The translations under genes were made by a program, and so were the position numbers. A stretch of 25,816 bases of DNA, taken from Scleroderma bovista (taxonomy: Eukaryota > Basidiomycota > Agaricomycetes > Boletales > Sclerodermataceae). This document shows, piece after piece, positions 20,727 to 25,816 of the stretch (position 1 is the stretch's first letter; the number at the start of each line of letters is the position of its first letter). The notes beneath the pieces were generated by a model. That model ran no database searches and had not been told where the DNA came from. It worked only from the letters and a program-made list of their open reading frames with translations. Location of the stretch: contig JAYMGJ010000118.1 in the NCBI GenBank assembly GCA_037178675.1, positions 1-25,816 of the forward strand, in the 5' to 3' direction.

Positions 20727-21375
20727 CATGACGCCAGCACCCCAGCCTGACCATACACTATGATGACACCAGTACCCTGGCTGGGCCATATATGATGGTG
20801 ATGCCAGTACCCTGGCCAGACTGCACACTATGGTGACACCAGCATCCTGGCCAGATTGTATATTATTGTGACACTGGTAACCTGGCCAAACTGTAAACTA
20901 TGACACGGGTACCCTGGCCCGACTGTAAACTATGGTGACACCTGCACCCAGGCCAGGTCCTATATGATGATGAAACTGGTACCCTTGCCAGACCATACAC
21001 TATGGTGACACCCACACCCAGGCCGGATTGTATATTATGGTGACCGGTACCCTGGCCGGACCATACACTATGGTGACACTGGTACCCTGGCCTGACCATA
21101 AATTATGGTGACACCCACACCCAGGCTGGATTGTATATTATGGTGACACTGGTATCCTGGCCTGACCATAAACTATGGTGACACCCACACCCAGGCCAGA
21201 CTGTATATTATTATCACACCAGTACCCTGGCCGGACCGTACACTATGGTGACACTGGTACCCTGGCCCGACCATAAATTATGGTGACACCCACACCCAGG
21301 CTGGATTGTATATTATGGTGACACCAGTACCATGGCCCGACCATACACTATGGTGACACTGGTACCCTGGCCCAA
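20727..21375 (-). repeat. 35-bp minisatellite array, right arm (~18 units)
   Basis: This is the inverted copy of 18547-19195, with the same unit order. It abuts the hAT left end at 21376. Confidence 0.9.
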
Positions 21376-21392
21376 CTAGTGTTTTAAAGTCC
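21376..21392 (+). repeat. hAT terminal inverted repeat, left
   Basis: CTAGTGTTTTAAAGTCC is matched in inverted orientation at 25090-25106. The true terminus may begin at the TAGTG. Confidence 0.85.
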
Positions 21393-21600
21393 GGTCCGGT
21401 CCGGTTTTTTTGCCTTTTTTGGCAGCAACTGGACCACAACCGGTTCTCGCACCAACTAGACTGTCTATGGACTGAACCACAACCGCAAACAACTGGTTGC
21501 TACCGGTTGTGCTTACAGTTGCAATCAGTTGTGACCTGTTCAGTCCGAAACCAGTCCCCTCCCAGTCACAACCGAAAACCGAAGGGCATGTTTGCCACGT
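21393..21600 (+). promoter_or_regulatory. hAT left subterminal region with CCGGT / AACCGGTTG motifs
   Basis: After three CCGGT copies (21391-21405) come CAACCGGTT (near 21440), ACCGGTTG (near 21502) and related GCAATCAGTTG and AACTGGTTGC variants. hAT transposases typically bind such clustered subterminal motifs; binding here is inferred. Confidence 0.55.
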
Positions 21601-21609
21601 TGTAGACAG

Positions 21610-21616
21610 TATATAA
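21610..21616 (+). promoter_or_regulatory. TATA box of the hAT transposase gene
   Basis: TATATAA lies 41 nt before the transposase ATG at 21657, a spacing suited to a short 5' UTR. Confidence 0.65.
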
Positions 21617-21656
21617 ACTTTCAGTCAAAATCTAAACAACTTGGTACTCTACACAT

Positions 21657-24600
21657 ATGGCAGATCCTCGCAAGTCCCAGTGCGAACAAAGGGTGACAGA
21701 AAAGGCGGCAGCAGCTGGCCGGTCTCACAACCCTCCTCCAAGGTCAAAGCGCTCTCGCCACCCAAAGACAAAAGCATTGACATCGAGGAAGGGGAAGAAA
21801 CGTGCACGCAATGCTACAGAGTCTGCAAGTAGTGGTGAGGAAACGCCAAGCAGTGATGAAGAACCTACCACAAGGTCCACCAAATGGCAGGCAAAGCGTG
21901 CCCGACAGGGTTCCCCTGCAGTTGTTGAAGACACTTCTTCACAGCTGGATGTAGAGCAGATTGTGCTGTCGTCAAGGCCCCCGAGTGAGATGGCACATGT
22001 TCGAAGTGGTGCTGAGGAGAGTGGCGCAGATCGCCAGGGAAACACAGATGTTGAGGTATGGACTGTAAATGTTCCACACTTAATGTTGCTGATGCCGAGA
22101 AATTAGGAAGACAATGGTTTAGATGACCACCAAGTGACACTACCGTCAACGGTTGTTTTGAAAAAAAGACAAGCCGAAGATATACTCACCATATTTTCTG
22201 AGCGTTGTGAGGTGAAGTTCTGTTACCAAGATGGACGGGTCCAGCCATTACAAGGCCACTGGTGTAAAGAATGCAAGTAAGTAAGTGTCTATGTGGGGAG
22301 GCAAGTAACTTACAGTGGAGGGCTAGAGTGAACAAAGAGTTCATCATGAAGCATGGAAAACGCAAGGCCTTTCACGTGGGGAGCAATTCCTCCTGCCGTC
22401 AGCATATCAGGAGCCACTACGAACTATACCAAGCATGGTGTGCTGAACAAAATATCCCAACCCAGCCACACGCGATGCCTCGGGAACTTTTGAATGTGAA
22501 GCAACAGTTGAAGAAATTGAAAAAGGAAGGGAATGGGCAGATGAGTATCCGAGGGATGCTTGAGAATCAAGCAAAGCTTCAGGAGACATTTTCGAAGGAT
22601 GAGGTGCTGCAGAAGGTAGCAGAGTTGATTGTTATCGATGATCAAGTAAGTCCTTCTGAGTGATTACTGTTTGTGGCTAGTGTTCATTAGCATTTATCTT
22701 AATGTAGAGCCTCTCATTAGCTGACAAGGCGGTGTTTAGAAACTGCCTAGTTGCAATGAGGCCACGTACAACTAAGGCTGAGATACCCTCTACCCATGAC
22801 ATCTCAAACTTCATCAACAACTCATTCATTGAGTTTTTTGCACAGCTCAACACCCGTCTTCAGGTATGCTTGTATTCATTATTCAATTTCTATGGGACCT
22901 TACCATTTTGCAGTCCAACAGAAGTGGCCGTGTCTCAACAACAACTGACCTCTGGTCTGTTGACCAGACAAAGGCGTCATTTATGGGTGTCACGGCCCAT
23001 TGGATCGAGTCTGATTCTTCATCAATGACCTGGAAGCTGTGCTCAGAAGTCATTGTGTTCAAGGGGATATCTGGACGACACACTGGTACAAATCTCGGAC
23101 GGTATTTTATCAGTGTCTGTGAGCATGCTGGAATTATTGGCAGGGACTCATCTCAGGTGCGCACAACTCTTCATTTTTTGGAACTGATTGCTTGAGACTG
23201 ACTATCTTGCAGTTGTTCTGTGTAACTGCTGACAATACCAGCAACAACGATTCTACCTGCGACAGCATCGAGAACACTCTGTACCAACGTGGTATCTACA
23301 CATTTGATGCCAGCACCAATTGACTTCCCTGCCTTGCACACATCCTCAACCTTGGGATTGAGAGTGTCATGTCAGTCATCACCAGGACAGCGGCAATCGA
23401 GATGACTACTGTGATCTGGGAATACGATCCAACACTTCCAAATAACCGTGTTCTAGGAGACTCTCTCGATGTTGTAGCGGCTATTCAAACCCTTGCCATC
23501 AAGATTCAGGCATCTGATCAACGGATCACATATTTTCATCGCCTTCAAACTGAATGCAGATTCGGAACTCCCCTTTCAATTCCTCTGCATAGCAATGTCC
23601 GCTGGGGTACTGCAGACAGTATGCTTGCACGAGCTTATCAACTCCATCAGGTAAGCATTCATTTATTCATTGATTGGCCATGCCTGAACATTGTACTAGC
23701 CCATCAATCTCTTTGTTAGCTCAGCTGATGAGCTTTTTGGTCTGATCACATCTGTTCGACGTCCCGGAGAACCCGTCAAACACATCCCCTGGAGTGCTTT
23801 TAGCTTAAAGGTGGCCGACTGGGAGCAGATCAATGATGTTCGACTCATTATTGCTGATGCCAACAGTATCCAACATATTTTCTCATATCAGCATCAAGCA
23901 ACACTGTGGCGTGCCATACCGGCTTTCAAGGAACTTCAGACGGCATGGGACGCAAAGCTCACTAGTCCACAGTACACATTATATAAAGATGCGATTCAAC
24001 AAGGCTTGGCAAAAATTGGCAAGTATTATAATAAGTTTGACGACAAGCCTGTCTATGCACTTGCTCTTGGTAAGTTAATTGTTCTGTGTTCCCATGCATA
24101 CACTCAATATTTGTACTAGTGCTTCATCCATATTACAAACTCAACTATATCAAAATGGCCTGGGGTGGACCAGAGGAACAGCAACGTGAGCGTGCCAGTG
24201 GCAATCCGAATGCGAAGGACTGGCACGACGAAGCACATCAAATGTTGGAAAGAGTTTCCCAAAAGTATTGGGACGCTGGCACTGTTGTACCCTCTGGCAC
24301 AGTCACCGCTGGTGATGCTGCTACTGACGTGTCTGAGAATGAGAACACACTCCAGTCTGATTATGACCGTTTTCGTCACGACCTCGTCCAACAACAAAAC
24401 ATGAATGATGGTGGTGGTGGGTGGAAAGCTGAGCTGTGTCGATACCTTGGTGATCGGCCTTGCGATGTGACGAGGGACACAGACATTGTTGAATGGTGGG
24501 CGGTAAGTGTCACAGCTTCTTTTGCCTGCTGTGTTCTAATAGTAATTGTCTTTTAGAATCATGCCCATGAATATCCAACGCTCGCTCATATCGCGCAGGA

Positions 24601-24847
24601 TATCTACGCAATTCCTGCAACGTCGGTCCCCTGTGAACGCCTTTTCTCAGCTGGTGCCGAAATTGCCACCGATCGCCGCAATCGTCTTGGCAGTGACAAG
24701 TTCGAACAGTTGCAAATCCTCAAGCATACGTGGCGCCCCAACATCTGTGACCTTGCCACTATCAATTCTGGGGAGATTAAGGAGGTGCATATACAGGAGT
24801 TCAAGGAATTGCTTTGTTGGGATGTCGATACGGAGGCTCAGGGATAA
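21657..24847 (+). pseudogene. hAT transposase, nine exons, one in-frame TGA
   Basis: Exons: 21657-22055, 22107-22276, 22306-22645, 22708-22863, 22914-23156, 23213-23650, 23700-24069, 24120-24502, 24557-24847 (TAA), about 929 codons. The N terminus is basic and Ser-rich (KRARNATES), likely nuclear. A BED-like finger follows (GHWCKEC...SSCRQHIRSH). Catalytic-core marks are TTDLWSVDQTKASFMGVTAH (first Asp), TADNTSNND (second Asp), LPCLAHILNLG and SNVRWGTADSM. The C-terminal dimerisation domain has YPTLAHIAQDIYAIPATSVP, CERLFSAGAEIATDRRNRLG and LQILKHTWR. It would cut and rejoin the element's ends. Lesions: TGA 23321-23323 just before LPCLAH, and the exon 2/3 joint, which needs a 29-nt intron or a 1-nt shift with a 39-nt intron. 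Otherwise intact. Confidence 0.92.
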
Positions 24848-24899
24848 CATCATTACTGATTAGCATTTGTTTACTCTACTACTTTGCATATGTCGTGGT

Positions 24900-25089
24900 G
24901 GAGTCAATTAGTGCAACCGGTTTGTTCAAAAGACCGGTTGCGACAGGTTTGAACCAGTTTTTTTGTGTGTGATCGGAAGGCACGCAACCACAACTGCACG
25001 TTGGCCAATGTCCCATGACCGGCAACCAAGTCTGGTTGCAACTGTTGTCAGTCCAGTCCGGTTTCCGGTTTTTGGCCAGTCCGGCAACT
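24900..25089 (+). promoter_or_regulatory. hAT right subterminal region
   Basis: Between the transposase stop and the right end are GCAACCGGTTTG, GACCGGTTGCGAC, GGCAACCAAG and CTGGTTGCAACTG, then GTCCAGTCCGG repeats. These echo the left subterminal motifs and probably form the second transposase-binding cluster. Confidence 0.55.
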
Positions 25090-25106
25090 GGACTTTAAAA
25101 CACTAG
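25090..25106 (-). repeat. hAT terminal inverted repeat, right
   Basis: GGACTTTAAAACACTAG is the exact complement of 21376-21392. Confidence 0.85.
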
Positions 25107-25575
25107 ACACTGGTACCCTGGCTGGACCATACACTATGGTGACACCGGTACCCTGGCCCAACCATAAACTATGGTGACACCTACACTGAGGCCAGACTGT
25201 ATATTATGGTGACACCAGTACCCTGGCCTGACTGTAAACTATGGTGACACCTGCACCCAGGCCAGGCCCTATATGATGGTGACACTGGTACCCTGGCCCA
25301 ACCATAAACTATGGTGACACCCACACCCAGGCCGGACTGTATACTATGGTTAAACTACACACCCTGGCTGGACCATACACTATGGTGATACCTGCATCCT
25401 GGCCTGACCCTTATTATGGTGACAACCCACCCCCAGGCTGGACCATATATTATGGTGACAATTTCACACACAGGCCAGGCCATATATCATGGCAACACCC
25501 TGTAGTCCGGCCTGACCCCCGCTGGCCCATAAGATACGGCCGATTGTCAACCCCAGCTGGCCATAAAATATGGCC
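25107..25575 (-). repeat. 35-bp minisatellite array, right of the hAT (~13 units, decaying)
   Basis: It resumes the family with ACACTGGTACCCTGGCTGG and TATGGTGACACC units, becoming irregular after about 25,350. It shows that the hAT is flanked on both sides by the same array. Confidence 0.88.
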
Positions 25576-25586
25576 TAACCAGGTAC

Positions 25587-25802
25587 ATGGGCTCGCAACC
25601 CATGCTTTACAAAGAACCTACCGCAGGACGTGATGTCCCAGCCAGAATGCTCCTTGAAGGGGAAGTTATGTTGCCATTCTGTGAACTTGCCCTTGATGTG
25701 AGGTCGCCCTCTAAATCTGCATTGCAGCCCCCTGCCAAGAGAATTGAACGGGAGAGCATCTTTGTGACAAAAGGTGGGGTTATTGATTTGACGTGTACAT
25801 AA
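25587..25802 (+). CDS. Short ORF of unknown function, possibly a gene's C-terminal exon
   Basis: The 71-codon frame differs from the neighbouring repeat and reads like ordinary protein (RDVPARMLLEGEVMLPFCEL, then KRIERESIFVTKGGVIDLT). The ATG lies in the decaying minisatellite, so the true start is probably not here. A run starting near RDVPARML could be the last exon of a gene disrupted by the array. I do not recognise a family. Confidence 0.35.
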   Translation: MGSQPMLYKEPTAGRDVPARMLLEGEVMLPFCELALDVRSPSKSALQPPAKRIERESIFVTKGGVIDLTCT

Positions 25803-25816
25803 TTCACGTCAGCTTG

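Larger units (their letters stand above)
18490..21432. repeat. Large palindrome: 1,026-bp inverted arms around an ~890-bp spacer
   Basis: Arms 18490-19515 and 20407-21432 are reverse complements about one axis (paired coordinates sum to 39922). Each arm reads outward-in: hAT end, 35-bp minisatellite, 162-bp repeats. Where I compared them the outer ~930 bp are identical or nearly so; mismatches appear in the inner ~80 bp, and homology stops at ATCAC (19515/20407). Such identity in fast-changing minisatellite implies recent inverted duplication, arm gene conversion or an assembly artefact. Confidence 0.92.
21376..25106 (+). mobile_element. hAT DNA transposon, near full length (3.7 kb)
   Basis: Both ends share the 17-bp inverted sequence CTAGTGTTTTAAAGTCC (21376-21392 and complement at 25090-25106); TAGTG fits the usual hAT terminus. 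Subterminal GGTCCGG and AACCGGTTG-like motifs occur near both ends. Inside is a spliced hAT transposase gene in plus orientation. It lies within a 35-bp minisatellite on both sides; GACACTGGTACCCTGG occurs on each flank, but no clean 8-bp duplication is seen. Confidence 0.9.

Noticed and set aside
18823..21099. Pair of identical 78-codon reading frames (18823-19059 and 20863-21099)
   Set aside because: They are mirror copies created by the palindrome and read through minisatellite units. The protein is repetitive and has no domain.
18547..21375. CRISPR-like array of ~35-bp repeats
   Set aside because: The repeats are contiguous, with no unique spacers of even length, and the setting is a fungal transposon cluster without cas-like genes. 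It is a minisatellite.
23651..23719. hAT exon 6 running through GTAAGC at 23651
   Set aside because: An intron 23651-23699 restores a better match (PINLFVSSADELFG) and keeps phase, while read-through hits a stop.

Overview
The window looks like a transposon-rich accessory region of a mushroom-forming basidiomycete (Agaricomycetes). I infer this from introns of about 40-70 nt with GT-AG ends and CTGAT/CTAAT-like branch points, a Plavaka-type transposase, a hAT transposase of the kind common in agaric genomes, a gypsy element, a Tad/I-like LINE and a multi-exon DUF6532-type gene. No rRNA, tRNA or CRISPR array is visible.

Layout: (1) 1-6458, minus strand, a LINE: 3' UTR, ORF2 (endonuclease, reverse transcriptase, RNase H, HHCC knuckle) and ORF1 (three zinc knuckles). 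Its 5' side abuts a 114-bp LTR scrap (6459-6572). (2) 6573-7907, non-coding with small repeats. (3) 7908-11831, minus strand, a nine-exon gene whose C-terminal half is a DUF6532 domain. A 2.03-kb solo LTR (8868-10901, 4-bp GCGT duplication) sits in exon 5; skipping it restores one frame through all exons. (4) 12167-~13070, plus strand, a 3'-truncated Plavaka-type transposase pseudogene, divergent from the DUF6532 gene. (5) ~13070-18489, minus strand, a gypsy element keeping its 5' LTR (2.1 kb), gag and protease but no reverse transcriptase or integrase. (6) 18490-21432, a palindrome with 1,026-bp arms made of a hAT end, a 35-bp minisatellite and a 162-bp repeat family. (7) 21376-25106, plus strand, a nearly complete hAT element with a nine-exon transposase. 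(8) 25107-25575, more of the same minisatellite, then a short unassigned ORF at the right edge.

Themes: I count ten in-frame nonsense codons in four unrelated transposon families, and all ten are TGA, as CGA-to-TGA (CpG deamination) would produce. Differences between the two LTR copies near their starts are also CpG transitions. The DUF6532 gene carries no such stop, so it was probably intact until the LTR landed. The order of events appears to be minisatellite, then hAT insertion, then inverted duplication, then gypsy insertion at the outer hAT end, then loss of the gypsy 3' half against a truncated Plavaka copy.
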